64,000 nucleotides of DNA from DHVE2 group archaeon (GCA_026993785.1 JALWRZ010000010.1:213199-277198), one strand, 5' to 3'; positions 25,172 through 34,230 are shown, numbered from the stretch's first letter. The notes: generated from the letters alone by a model not told the origin. A program made the numbers and translations.

Positions 25172-26491
25172 ATGTCAGAATTATTGAATAATGGAGAAGC
25201 GAAGAAGGAAAAACTGAAGGACATGCTCAAAAAATTGCAGGAGGGAGTGGATGAAGATGCCATAAAAGAGGAGTTCAAGGATGTGCTTAGGTCTATCTCT
25301 CCCCTTGAAATCCCTCTGATAGAGCAGGAACTTGTGGCTGAGGGCATCTCCCCCAAGGAGATAGCCAGGATGTGCGACATACATGTTGAGATATTTCGGG
25401 AGAGTGTGAGGGGTGCTGAGAATGAGATAAAGGAACTTCCATCGGGACATCCTTTGCGCACCCTCTATGAGGAGAATATAGAGATAATGAAAGATGCGGA
25501 GGCCCTGAATTTATATGCCTCATCCCTCACCCGTTTGAAGGGGGAGAAAAGAGAAAATGTGCTTGCAACCCTCAAAAATATTGTTAAGGGCTTGAAACTC
25601 ATAGGTCGCACCCACTATAATCGCGAGGAGATGATAGATTTTCCGTATCTGGAGAGAAGAGGCCTTAACGCGGTACCTGCGGTTCTCTGGAGAAAGCATG
25701 ATGAGATTCGAAGCGAGATATCCAGACTTCTGCGGGAGATTGAGAGGAAAAACTATGAAGAAGTGGTTAAATTGTCCCAAGATCTGGCGAATCGTCTCAT
25801 AGATATGGTATTCCGAGAGAATAATATACTCTATCCCACATTAAAGGTGCTTCTTGGTGAGGGAGAATTTAAGGCCATAAGGGAAGTGGATGATGAGATA
25901 GGCTACTATAAGGTTCATCCCGGCAATGAGTGGAATAGCGATGCTCCCCAAATAATGCCCTATGAGGTCAAAGATGAACTCACGGCAGAGCAGTTGATGA
26001 ATTTGCCACAGCATCTTTTAGATGAGATGAAGGAGAAGATGGGGGGCATCGATAAAATTAAGGCAGATAAAAGTGAGTTGATCAGGGAGGGAGATGTGAA
26101 AATAGAGCATGGCTACATGCTCCCTGAAGAGATTTCGACCATGCTTGCCACAGTTCCTGTGGATATAACGTTCATAGACTCGCAGGATCGTGTCCGCTTT
26201 TTCTCAGGTGGTTCCCGTATATTCACCCGCACCGAGAGCATACTGGGTCGCCCGGTGCAAAAATGCCATCCTCCCAAAAGCGTGCATATAGTAAACAAAA
26301 TTCTGCAGGCATTCAAAAATGGAGAAAGAGATAAGGCAGAGTTCTGGATAAATATGGGGCCAAGGAAAATATTTATACGGTACTATGCAGTTCGTAAGAA
26401 CGGAGAATATCTGGGCACAGTTGAGGTGACCCAGGATATAACAGAGATGAAAAATATTGAAGGTGAGAAAAGATTGCTGGACTGGAGATGA
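25172..26491 (+). CDS. DUF438/hemerythrin/PAS protein, probable redox or NO-stress protein
   Basis: A 439-residue cytosolic protein. Residues about 10-85 are a DUF438 domain. The region 88-240 looks like a hemerythrin-type four-helix bundle with potential di-iron ligands (SGHPLRTLYEEN, GRTHYNREE, WRKHDEI, RENNILYPTL). Residues 310-430 form a PAS-like domain with the CHPPKSVHIV motif common to this family. Relatives of the DUF438/hemerythrin type include the RIC proteins (ScdA/YtfE), which repair Fe-S centres after nitrosative or oxidative damage. Its promoter carries the same element as the Fe-S assembly genes, which fits. It overlaps the next gene by four bases. Confidence 0.88.
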   Translation: MSELLNNGEAKKEKLKDMLKKLQEGVDEDAIKEEFKDVLRSISPLEIPLIEQELVAEGISPKEIARMCDIHVEIFRESVRGAENEIKELPSGHPLRTLYEENIEIMKDAEALNLYASSLTRLKGEKRENVLATLKNIVKGLKLIGRTHYNREEMIDFPYLERRGLNAVPAVLWRKHDEIRSEISRLLREIERKNYEEVVKLSQDLANRLIDMVFRENNILYPTLKVLLGEGEFKAIREVDDEIGYYKVHPGNEWNSDAPQIMPYEVKDELTAEQLMNLPQHLLDEMKEKMGGIDKIKADKSELIREGDVKIEHGYMLPEEISTMLATVPVDITFIDSQDRVRFFSGGSRIFTRTESILGRPVQKCHPPKSVHIVNKILQAFKNGERDKAEFWINMGPRKIFIRYYAVRKNGEYLGTVEVTQDITEMKNIEGEKRLLDWR

Positions 26492-27570
26492 GGGATATGA
26501 GGGGAAATCGCGAGATATTTGAAAGGAGGCTTCGAAAATTCCAATCGCTTCTGCGGGAGAACAATATCGGTGGTGCGGTAATCCGTGCTCTATCCACCTT
26601 TACCTATTTCACGGGTACTCGATGGCTCCGTCCTTCATTGCTCATTCCCGCTGAAGGTGAGCCCACCGCACTCGTTGTGGAAGGTGAGGCGGAAGAATTC
26701 AGGCGCCGCTCATGGATTCATGATGTTGTTGAATATCAGGAAGTGGAAACGCTTATGGCCATGGTGGTTGGATGGATAAAGAGCAATGGGTACAAGAGAG
26801 TGGGCCTGGAGTTCACTGTTGAGAGAGATGCATATCTCCTTTTTCTCAAGGTCTTTCAAAGATTAAATCCCACCGTGGAGATAGTGGATATCTTGGATCT
26901 CACGTTCCAACTGCGAGCCACCAAGGATAACTGGGAGAAGGAAAATATAAGAAAGGCCGGGGAAATAGTAAAGAAGGGCATGAATCTTGCCTCTGAAATA
27001 ATCTCGCCAGGAATGAGCGAACTGGAAATTGCGTCGGAAATACAGCATCTTCTCACAGGGGAGGGAAGTGAGGACCCCAAGATATACGTGTCCACCACAC
27101 CGAGGGTTCATGCGGAACCTTTCAGGGATGCTTTCGTGAAGAAGGATTCCGTGGTCACAGTAGTTATAGGCGCTGATTACAATAACTACTATGCCAATAT
27201 GGCGAGGACCTTCGTTCTCGGAAATCCAGGCAGTGAGGTGGAGAGGGCGCTGGAAGTGAAGAGGAGGGCATATGATATAGCTGTAGAGAGCACGCAGCCA
27301 GGGGTTAAGTTCATTAATGTAGAAAAGAAAATAGCGGAACTCTATCGTCATGAAAGGCTGGAGCCATACTACATAAAGGGCTATACTCATGGTGTAGGAT
27401 TGCTTATCGAAGAGCCGCCCATAACTACGATCGTGGTAGCGCATCGTTTCTGGGAAATTCAAAAAGATATGGTTCTGGCAATAATTCATCCTCCCCTTAT
27501 GCTTCCCCAGGGCGCAATTAAGCACGAGGATACCTTCATAGTGGGGGATGACCTAGAGAAGGTGACGTAA
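26488..27570 (+). CDS. M24 (creatinase/aminopeptidase P) fold protein without metal ligands
   Basis: A 360-residue protein with the two-domain layout of Xaa-Pro dipeptidases: an N-terminal creatinase domain (LRENNIGGAVI, FTYFTGTRWLRPSL) and a pita-bread C-terminal domain. The five metal ligands are largely lost. The two Asp positions read VVIGADY and YANMARTF, and the first Glu reads AIIHPP. Only the His in THGVGLLIEE and the Glu in KHEDTFIV remain. It is therefore probably not a metallopeptidase; creatinase itself works without metal, so another hydrolase activity or a binding role is open. It overlaps the DUF438 gene and precedes the copper ATPase by two bases. Confidence 0.82.
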   Translation: MRDMRGNREIFERRLRKFQSLLRENNIGGAVIRALSTFTYFTGTRWLRPSLLIPAEGEPTALVVEGEAEEFRRRSWIHDVVEYQEVETLMAMVVGWIKSNGYKRVGLEFTVERDAYLLFLKVFQRLNPTVEIVDILDLTFQLRATKDNWEKENIRKAGEIVKKGMNLASEIISPGMSELEIASEIQHLLTGEGSEDPKIYVSTTPRVHAEPFRDAFVKKDSVVTVVIGADYNNYYANMARTFVLGNPGSEVERALEVKRRAYDIAVESTQPGVKFINVEKKIAELYRHERLEPYYIKGYTHGVGLLIEEPPITTIVVAHRFWEIQKDMVLAIIHPPLMLPQGAIKHEDTFIVGDDLEKVT

Positions 27571-27572
27571 AA

Positions 27573-29555
27573 ATGAAAGATATGGATGAGATGAAGCATA
27601 AGCATACCCACAGTAAGCATCACAGGCATATGATGGAGGATTTCAAAAGGAGGTTCATAGTATCCACGATTTTAACGATCCCCATACTCCTGCTATCTCC
27701 CCTCATTCAGGGATTCCTGGGAATTCATTTCACATTTCCAGGTGATATTTATCTTCTCTTTCTTCTCTCTGCCACAGTATACATCTATGGTGGATGGCCC
27801 TTTTTGAAGGGTATATGGGATGAATTAACGAAGAAAAATCCGGGTATGATGACTCTAATCGCCCTTGCAATCTCCGTTGCCTTCTTTTACAGCGCTTTAG
27901 TCACCTTTGGAGTGAAGGGAAAAACATTTTACTGGGAACTGGCAACGCTCATAGACATCATGCTCCTGGGACATTACATTGAAATGAGGTCTGTTTTAGG
28001 TGCGTCCCGTGCACTGGAAGAACTGGTAAAACTCATGCCCAGCCAGGCGCATCTCCTGGTGGGTGATAAAATAAAGGATGTGCCCGTAGAAACCCTGAAA
28101 AGAGGGGACATTGTGGTGGTGAAGCCGGGAGAGAAGATTCCATCGGATGGAATAATTATTGAAGGTGAAACCACAATAGATGAGTCCATGCTAACAGGCG
28201 AGTCTGAGCCTGTTTACCGAAAAGTGGGTGCTCAGGTGATTGGCGCATCCATAAACCTTGAAGGCACAATAAAGGTGAGGATAGAAAAAACAGGGAAGGA
28301 CACGTATCTTATGCAGGTATTAGAACTGGTGAAACAGGCTCAAGAAACAAGGTCCAGAACGCAGAACCTGGCCAACAGGGCAGCAAGATGGCTCACCATC
28401 ATTGCGATAACTGCAGGGACAATCACCCTTGCCTACTGGCTCTATGCCGGTTTCACCTTTGAATTTGCCCTGGAGAGAATGGTTACCGTGATGGTGATAA
28501 CCTGTCCCCATGCCCTGGGCCTTGCAGTGCCGCTCGTGGTTGCGGTATCCACAGCCTTATCTGCAAAGAAGGGAATTCTCATCAGGGATCGGGACTCCTT
28601 TGAGAGAAGCCGTGAGATAAATGCAGTGGTGTTTGATAAAACAGGAACTTTGACTGAGGGGAAATTTGAGGTAACAGATATTATCTCCCTAGGAGACATC
28701 TCGAGAGATGAAGTTATAAGATACGCTGCCTCCCTGGAACAGCAGTCCGGACATCCCATCGCCAAGGGTATAGTAGAAAAGGCCAGAAAAATGAACTTGG
28801 ATTTTTATGATATTACAGAATCTAAAGTTCTCCCGGGAAGAGGTGTAATCGGAAAGAAAAATGGACAAGAAATCATGGTGGTGAGTCCCCAGTTCTTAAA
28901 GGAAAAGGGATTATGGAGAGAGAATGAGGAGATAAGAAGAGTATTGGAAGAGGGAAAAACCATGGTTTTTTTGGTCATTGACGGAAAACTGCAGGGTGCC
29001 ATAGGAGTTGCAGATAAAATAAGAGAGGAATCAAGAGAGGCGATTAAATCGCTTAAAAGAGAAGGAATGAAGGTTTTTATGCTTACCGGTGACAATTCCC
29101 GTGTGGCAAGTTGGGTTGCCAGAGAGTTAAATCTGGATGGCTTTTTTGCCGAGGTACTCCCCCATCAGAAATCCGAGAAAATAAAAGAGTTGCAGGATAA
29201 GGGCTATCTGGTTGCCATGGTTGGGGATGGAATAAACGATGCCCCTGCACTTGTGCAGGCCAATGTGGGAATCGCAATCGGTGCCGGAACCGATGTGGCC
29301 ATAGAGAGCGCAGATATAATCTTAGTAAAAAGTGATCCTCGAGATGTGAGAACCACCATAGGTCTTGCCAAGGCTACGTACAAGAAGATGCTTCAGAATC
29401 TTGCGTGGGCAACGGGTTATAATGCCTTCGCTATTCCCCTCGCAGCCGGAATTCTTTACAAGTACGGCATTCTTCTAAGCCCCGCTGCAGGAGCCATACT
29501 CATGAGTTTAAGCACTGTAATCGTCGCCATAAATGCCAAGTTTTTGAAAGCCTGA
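27573..29555 (+). CDS. Copper-type P1B ATPase (CopB-like, CPH motif)
   Basis: A 660-residue metal ATPase of the cell membrane. The N-terminus is rich in His and Met (KHKHTHSKHHRHMM) instead of an HMA domain. The ion motif is CPH (about residues 310-312), typical of the P1B-3 group, which exports copper. Catalytic motifs DKTGTLTEG, MLTGDN and VGDGINDAPAL are intact. It is the third gene of a unit with the DUF438 protein and the M24-like protein, so copper export may be coupled to the response to Fe-S damage, since copper destroys exposed Fe-S clusters. Confidence 0.92.
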   Translation: MKDMDEMKHKHTHSKHHRHMMEDFKRRFIVSTILTIPILLLSPLIQGFLGIHFTFPGDIYLLFLLSATVYIYGGWPFLKGIWDELTKKNPGMMTLIALAISVAFFYSALVTFGVKGKTFYWELATLIDIMLLGHYIEMRSVLGASRALEELVKLMPSQAHLLVGDKIKDVPVETLKRGDIVVVKPGEKIPSDGIIIEGETTIDESMLTGESEPVYRKVGAQVIGASINLEGTIKVRIEKTGKDTYLMQVLELVKQAQETRSRTQNLANRAARWLTIIAITAGTITLAYWLYAGFTFEFALERMVTVMVITCPHALGLAVPLVVAVSTALSAKKGILIRDRDSFERSREINAVVFDKTGTLTEGKFEVTDIISLGDISRDEVIRYAASLEQQSGHPIAKGIVEKARKMNLDFYDITESKVLPGRGVIGKKNGQEIMVVSPQFLKEKGLWRENEEIRRVLEEGKTMVFLVIDGKLQGAIGVADKIREESREAIKSLKREGMKVFMLTGDNSRVASWVARELNLDGFFAEVLPHQKSEKIKELQDKGYLVAMVGDGINDAPALVQANVGIAIGAGTDVAIESADIILVKSDPRDVRTTIGLAKATYKKMLQNLAWATGYNAFAIPLAAGILYKYGILLSPAAGAILMSLSTVIVAINAKFLKA

Positions 29556-29557
29556 AC

Positions 29558-29791
29558 TCATCCACCGCTTATTATGGGGAACACAGAAATCTCGGATGCT
29601 AAAGGATCATCTTCCCGGGCATATTTGCCTCCGATGGATACCTCCACTACTTCATTTTTTAGGAGTGGATACTTTTCCTTAAGCAATAGGATGAGATCCT
29701 TCACCCTCGCACCTTCTTCTATCTCTATCTCCTCGGAGAATTTCCCTATCTCTGCGGCGAATCTTCCGAAATAGCGAATTTTAACCTTCAT
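29558..29791 (-). CDS. MoaD-like ubiquitin-fold sulfur carrier
   Basis: A 77-residue beta-grasp protein ending VFPIISGG. The MoaD pattern is clear: KIRYFGRFAAEIG at the start, VKDLILLLKEKYP in the middle and the terminal Gly-Gly that becomes a thiocarboxylate. In molybdopterin synthesis it would be the small subunit partnering MoaE (33.1 kb). Its start overlaps the E1-like gene by four bases, so carrier and activating enzyme are co-expressed. Archaeal SAMP-type protein conjugation is another possible use. Confidence 0.9.
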   Translation of the reverse strand: MKVKIRYFGRFAAEIGKFSEEIEIEEGARVKDLILLLKEKYPLLKNEVVEVSIGGKYAREDDPLASEISVFPIISGG

Positions 29792-30438
29792 AGCTTCACC
29801 TCCATAAAATTGGTACTCAGGGCATCGTATATGAGAAGTCTATTTCTGAGGAGATCTCCTTTTCCGCTTAGATATTTCATGGCTTCTAAGGTCTGCAGAG
29901 AAGCAATCATCCCCGCGGTGGCACCCAGAACTTGAGGTGCTTTTTGTGATATCTTCGTAAAAAAATCCTGCAATTTTTTCGTGGTTTTATCTATGAAGGT
30001 GACCATGCCCATATAGCCTTCCACTGCACCGAATATATAGGGTATTTCTCTTCTGAGTGAAAACTCCTGCAAAATGAATCTACCTTCCAGGTTATCCATC
30101 CCGTCGATTACCACATCAACCCTATGGGGAATATCGAATTCTTCGCTTATCCTCTTTTTAATGGGAATCACATTTATCTCCGGATTTATCTCCCTGAGTC
30201 TTTTGGCAGCAACGTAAACCTTATCCCTTCCTATATCCTCTTTCCTGTAAAGCACCTGTCTGTTAAGATTGGATACCTCCACAACATCCTGATCCACGAG
30301 GATTATTGTTCCCACTCCAGCGAGAGCGAGATATAGGGAGGAAAAGCCACCAAGACCGCCCACCCCTGCAATGAGCACCGATGAATTCTTCAGACACTCC
30401 TGGCACACAAGCTCCTTCTGTCTGAGATACCTTTCCAT
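29788..30438 (-). CDS. Short E1-like adenylyltransferase (MoeB/HesA type)
   Basis: A 216-residue E1-like enzyme. The start ERYLRQKEL contains the arginine that contacts ATP in MoeB; the Rossmann motif is LIAGVGGLGGFSS and the crossover region VEVSNLNRQVLYRKEDIG. It lacks the CxxC zinc pairs seen in the other E1-like protein at 21.8 kb and ends shortly after the adenylation domain. The minimal domain should still adenylate a Gly-Gly carrier. The adjacent MoaD-like gene is the obvious substrate. Confidence 0.88.
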   Translation of the reverse strand: MERYLRQKELVCQECLKNSSVLIAGVGGLGGFSSLYLALAGVGTIILVDQDVVEVSNLNRQVLYRKEDIGRDKVYVAAKRLREINPEINVIPIKKRISEEFDIPHRVDVVIDGMDNLEGRFILQEFSLRREIPYIFGAVEGYMGMVTFIDKTTKKLQDFFTKISQKAPQVLGATAGMIASLQTLEAMKYLSGKGDLLRNRLLIYDALSTNFMEVKL

Positions 30439-30524
30439 ATTTGCTAATTGTGGTTCTTCTTAAAAAATATTCTGTAGTTCAGAAAATATGCCCTCTTTAT
30501 ATCCTATTATGCATATGGGTTATT

Positions 30525-31385
30525 ATGCCCCTGCTTGAGGTGAAGAGCGTAACCAAGTATTATGGAAAGAAGAAGGTGCTGGATAATGTGAGTTTCTCCC
30601 TTGAAAAGGGCGAGATCCTAGCTCTTTTAGGCCCAAATGGTGCGGGAAAAACCACACTTATGAGGATAATTGCAGAGGGACTAACCCATCGAGGTCACGT
30701 ATTATTTAAGGGCAAGATTTTAAAGGATAGAAGCGTAATAGGATACTGCCCGCAGGAGGGCATACTTTACGAAGATTTGACCGCATACGCCAATCTAAAG
30801 TTCTACTCCTATCTCCACAAGAGAGACGGTAGATGGGCAAGGAAAATGATGGAAAAATTCGAGATTCCGGATAAAAAGGTTAAGGAACTTTCTGGAGGGA
30901 TGAAAAAAAGATTGAGCATAGTCATCGCCCTTGTGGGAGAGCCTGAACTCTTGATTTTGGATGAACCCACCGTGGGTCTTGATGTGGAATCCCGTCACCA
31001 GGTCTGGGAGATCATAAGGAACCTGAGAGAGGAGGGCAAGGGCATAATCCTATCCACCCACTATATGGAGGAGGCTGAGCATCTTGCCAATAGGGTGGCG
31101 ATAATCAACGAGGGGAAGATAATCTCCCTGGATGCCGTGGATGCATTGAAGCGAAGTTCTGGAATAAAAAGTGCCATAGAGATCCGGGGCCTATTTAAAG
31201 ATATTCCCCAAGGTTTTGTGAGGGAGAATTCTTCCCTGGTATTCTATTCCCAGGAGCCTAAAAGGGATCTGGTTAATGCGGTAACCATAGCATCTAAAGT
31301 GGGCAAGATAAAAGAAGTTGTGGTTAGAGAACCCACTCTTGAGGATGTATTCATAAAATTGACAGGAAGGAGGTTGAAGGAATGA
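30525..31385 (+). CDS. ABC transporter ATP-binding protein
   Basis: A 286-residue ATPase subunit with Walker A GPNGAGKTT, signature LSGGMKKRLS, Walker B LLILDEPTVGLD and the switch His in STHYMEEAEHL. The MKKR signature and the C-terminal tail ending in EPTLEDVFIKLTG are typical of DrrA/NatA-like exporters with an ABC-2 permease. The ATG at 30525 begins the conserved region; the frame upstream is promoter sequence with TTTATATCC near 30495. It overlaps the permease gene by four bases. The substrate is unknown. Confidence 0.93.
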   Translation: MPLLEVKSVTKYYGKKKVLDNVSFSLEKGEILALLGPNGAGKTTLMRIIAEGLTHRGHVLFKGKILKDRSVIGYCPQEGILYEDLTAYANLKFYSYLHKRDGRWARKMMEKFEIPDKKVKELSGGMKKRLSIVIALVGEPELLILDEPTVGLDVESRHQVWEIIRNLREEGKGIILSTHYMEEAEHLANRVAIINEGKIISLDAVDALKRSSGIKSAIEIRGLFKDIPQGFVRENSSLVFYSQEPKRDLVNAVTIASKVGKIKEVVVREPTLEDVFIKLTGRRLKE

Positions 31386-32602
31386 AGGGCGTGTATGCAT
31401 TCTTCTGGAAGGGGATGAAAGAGTTCTTCGCATCCAAGGAAGCTGTTTTCTGGACATTTATATTTCCCATAATTTTCGGCTTGCTCTTCGCTGGAGTATT
31501 CGGGCATGAATCCTCTCCCTCTTCCATTCCTGTAGGCATAGTGCCGGAAAGGGATTCCAATAACACCCTCTGCGAAGTCTTTGTGAATGGAATGCAGGAG
31601 GCGATAGTGGATGGAAAGAAACTGTTCGAGTTGCATAACTACTCTTCAGAGAGCAGTGCCATGTCTTCCCTTAAAAATGGAAAGGTTAAGGCACTGCTAA
31701 TCTTCGATGACAATTTCACGGAGAATATCACCTCGGGAATCGGTCAGGAGAAAATAAAAGTAATCCTGGATAAGAGGGATGCCCAGGAGTATCAACTCGT
31801 CAGCTCAGTGCTTGCCTCTTACATATCCTCCTTTGAAGACAGAGTGAGGGAGATAAAGATGAATATAACCATGGAATACCTTACTCAAAATGGAAACCTG
31901 ACACAGGAGAATATCACCTATGTGGAGAGGTGGATGAAAAGCTTTGCTAATCCTCTCAAAACCCAAGAAGAGATTTACCACGGGAAATCCTCTGCAAAAA
32001 CTGCAAGGATGTGGTATCTAACCGCTGCCATCGGAGTAACCTTTGTTTTCTCAGGGATGATATCCGCGGCCTCTATGATATCCTCCGAGATAGAGAAAGG
32101 CACGGCAAGAAGATTATTGACCACAAAAACCAAGCCCTGGGAGATGCTAACGGGAGATATACTCACCGTGCTTTTGATTCAGCTAATTTCCTCACTTCTC
32201 ATCGTTCTATCCTTCATCGTGGTTTTCAGAGAACTCATAATTTTTCCGCCATCGGTTATTCTCATGCTGGTTATAGCCGCGCTTAGCACAACTTCCCTGG
32301 GTTTGCTTTTCTCAGGGATAACGAAGACCCAGAGAGCCGCAGCGGGCATGGCCAACGCCATAGCCTGGCCCATATCGTTCATAACGGGGATTTTCTTCCC
32401 CTCCTTCCTTCTGCCTGAATGGATGCGTTCCATCGGAGATTACTTCCCTGCCAGTGCTTTACTTCGTGGCATTAGAAAGGTGATAATTTACAATCAGGGC
32501 ATCGGGGATTACATGCCACAGATAATAGGGGCGATAGCCCTCACCCTAATTTTCCTGGTGATTGGCTCCATTCTCTTCAGGTGGAGAATGAGAACCCTTT
32601 AA
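31382..32602 (+). CDS. ABC-2 type permease
   Basis: A 406-residue membrane subunit. One membrane helix near the N-terminus (WTFIFPIIFGLLFAGVF) is followed by a large extracytoplasmic domain of about 170 residues and five helices in the C-terminal half, with the ABC-2 motif EIEKGTARRLLTT between them. This DrrB/YhgE-like layout is typical of exporters of lipids, drugs or ions. It overlaps the ATPase gene by four bases and meets the convergent OsmC gene with a four-base overlap. The external domain is of the YhaP/NatB type, with several N-glycosylation-like NxT/S sites. Confidence 0.9.
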   Translation: MKGVYAFFWKGMKEFFASKEAVFWTFIFPIIFGLLFAGVFGHESSPSSIPVGIVPERDSNNTLCEVFVNGMQEAIVDGKKLFELHNYSSESSAMSSLKNGKVKALLIFDDNFTENITSGIGQEKIKVILDKRDAQEYQLVSSVLASYISSFEDRVREIKMNITMEYLTQNGNLTQENITYVERWMKSFANPLKTQEEIYHGKSSAKTARMWYLTAAIGVTFVFSGMISAASMISSEIEKGTARRLLTTKTKPWEMLTGDILTVLLIQLISSLLIVLSFIVVFRELIIFPPSVILMLVIAALSTTSLGLLFSGITKTQRAAAGMANAIAWPISFITGIFFPSFLLPEWMRSIGDYFPASALLRGIRKVIIYNQGIGDYMPQIIGAIALTLIFLVIGSILFRWRMRTL

Positions 32603-33009
32603 CCTTTTTTCTCACACGGATTTATTATTTCGTACGTTCGGGTTACATGCGTGGATTTGGAAAGCATGGCATGAATGGAGCAGTATTTTTCTGCAGACAG
32701 CTTTATAGCCTTCTCAACACTTTCTCTTTTCACATTGCCCACAATGACATACTTCAGGTAAATTTTAGTATAAATCCTGGGATACTCCTTAGCCCTTTCA
32801 TAATCTATGTGTATGCTCACTTCCCTCACATCTTCCCTCATCTTTTTGAGGATTGTGAGAACATCTATGCCTGTACAACCACCAAGACTGGCCAACAATG
32901 CTTTTATAGGGCTCATAGCCTTGCCGTTTCCTGCCAGAATAAGCGATGAATTTTCATCCTCGGCAGTTATGAGCATATCCTCATGGATGCGAACCCTCAT
33001 TTTTCCCAC
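32599..33009 (-). CDS. OsmC-family protein
   Basis: A protein of about 133-136 residues of the OsmC/Ohr family. The first reactive cysteine is in ALLASLGGCTGIDV and the second in SAEKYCSIHAML; together they form the peroxidase site that reduces organic hydroperoxides in this family. A Glu/Arg partner typical of Ohr is not evident, so it belongs rather to the broader YhfA/OsmC-like group. Starts at 33009 or at the ATG at 33000 are both possible. It is convergent with the ABC permease gene. Confidence 0.88.
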   Translation of the reverse strand: MGKMRVRIHEDMLITAEDENSSLILAGNGKAMSPIKALLASLGGCTGIDVLTILKKMREDVREVSIHIDYERAKEYPRIYTKIYLKYVIVGNVKRESVEKAIKLSAEKYCSIHAMLSKSTHVTRTYEIINPCEKKG

Positions 33010-33058
33010 CTATTGGCAATAGGACCCAAATATTAAAATATTTCTACTTAAAGCTGAA

Positions 33059-33430
33059 TTATTCCTCAAAAATGTCCATTCTACGCAGCGGTTCCCTCTT
33101 CTTTATCTCGTCAATTCCGAATCTGCAGGCTTTGAATCCCTCATCCCTATGCACTGTGGATACCAGAACAGCGGCTAAAAGTTCACCCACGTCAACTTTT
33201 CCCACAGAGTGATAGAGAAGCACGTCTTCTACGGGATAAAGCTTCCTTATTTCCTTCTCAATTTCCTCCATGATTTTTCTCGAGTTTTCCTTCTCTTCGC
33301 ATTTCATACCCTTCACTTTTCTTCCATGAGCAAGCCTGCGAACATATCCAAAATAGCTCACAAGAGAGCCATGGCCTCTGGAAATTTTCTGTAAAAGCTC
33401 CTCCTCTCCCATGCGGCCGATGATTATCAT
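33059..33430 (-). CDS. moaE: Molybdopterin synthase catalytic subunit MoaE
   Basis: A 123-residue MoaE. The family blocks are GSLVSYFGYVR at the N-terminus, the MEEIEKEIRKLYPVEDVLLYHSVGKV-type middle region and the active-site end ACRFGIDEIKKREPLRRMDIFE, whose lysines correspond to the catalytic residues. With a MoaD-like partner it converts cPMP to molybdopterin. The MoaD-like gene at 29.6 kb is the candidate partner. It overlaps nop5 by four bases, a head-to-tail linkage with no clear functional reason. Confidence 0.93.
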   Translation of the reverse strand: MIIIGRMGEEELLQKISRGHGSLVSYFGYVRRLAHGRKVKGMKCEEKENSRKIMEEIEKEIRKLYPVEDVLLYHSVGKVDVGELLAAVLVSTVHRDEGFKACRFGIDEIKKREPLRRMDIFEE

Positions 33431-34230
33431 TTTTTAACCTCCTCTATCCTTCTGTTGAGGCCTTCCTTAAGCTTATCTCCCACAAATTCGCCCCCATAGT
33501 AATCTACCCTGGCGGCGATGGCTATCTTAGCTGCAAGGCTCCTGGCTATCTTACCTCTCAGTTTTCTGGGCGCGTTTCTTACCTCTGCCACTTTGAATAT
33601 GGTGCCATGCTTCGGGCATTTCGCTCCCGATTTGAGGTGGCGGAAAAAGGCATCCTCGGCGCCAAGCACCTGAATAGTACTAGCCGGAAGAGTGGCAAGT
33701 CTCTTAAGGCTCCCCGCATCGGATATAAGAGTGGCTGCTATAATGGGTCCCACAAGATATGTGAGATTGGGAGCTATTTTCTTAGCTCTTTTTTCAATTT
33801 CCTCATATAGCTTTCCTCTTATCTCCTCTAACGAATTTATCTCTTTCAGGATCAGCTTTGCCACAGGATCTTCTATGTTTTTTATTCTTCTTATTCTCTC
33901 CCACTCCACCATCCGCTCCTTCATGAGATTCAGGATGGATACAATATCATTGTATGTGTTCAGGGCCTCTATGAGAATATAGTCCTCTCCCAGGTATTCT
34001 TCCATCTCTCTTCTGGCTAGGGAAATTGCGGTTTTCCGCAGCTCTTCTAAATTGCCAATCTCACCCTCTATCCTGACATCTTCCTCTCCTATGAAATCCT
34101 TCAAGAATTCAAGCTCTCCACGACGTATTTTTTCGAGAAATTCCACCCTTTTCTCTGGCGGGAAAATGTATTCTTCCACAACCTTTCCATCCTTGATTCT
34201 GAAAGCCCCATACCATTTAATCACTATCAA
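33427..34230 (-). CDS. nop5: Nop5, C/D box RNP core protein
   Basis: Scaffold protein of the box C/D RNP that guides 2'-O-methylation of rRNA and tRNA. The C-terminal Nop domain is unmistakable: YLVGPIIAATLISDAG, LKRLATLPASTIQVLGAE, HGTIFKV and GKIARSLAAKIAIAARVDYY. An N-terminal fibrillarin-binding region and a short coiled coil precede it. At 267 residues it is clearly shorter than most archaeal Nop5 proteins (roughly 370-420). The fibrillarin gene, often adjacent in archaea, is not in the window. Confidence 0.93.
   Translation of the reverse strand: MIVIKWYGAFRIKDGKVVEEYIFPPEKRVEFLEKIRRGELEFLKDFIGEEDVRIEGEIGNLEELRKTAISLARREMEEYLGEDYILIEALNTYNDIVSILNLMKERMVEWERIRRIKNIEDPVAKLILKEINSLEEIRGKLYEEIEKRAKKIAPNLTYLVGPIIAATLISDAGSLKRLATLPASTIQVLGAEDAFFRHLKSGAKCPKHGTIFKVAEVRNAPRKLRGKIARSLAAKIAIAARVDYYGGEFVGDKLKEGLNRRIEEVKK

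Noticed and set aside
26863-27525. 220-codon minus-strand frame inside the M24-like gene
   Set aside because: Shadow frame without promoter, Shine-Dalgarno or recognisable domain.
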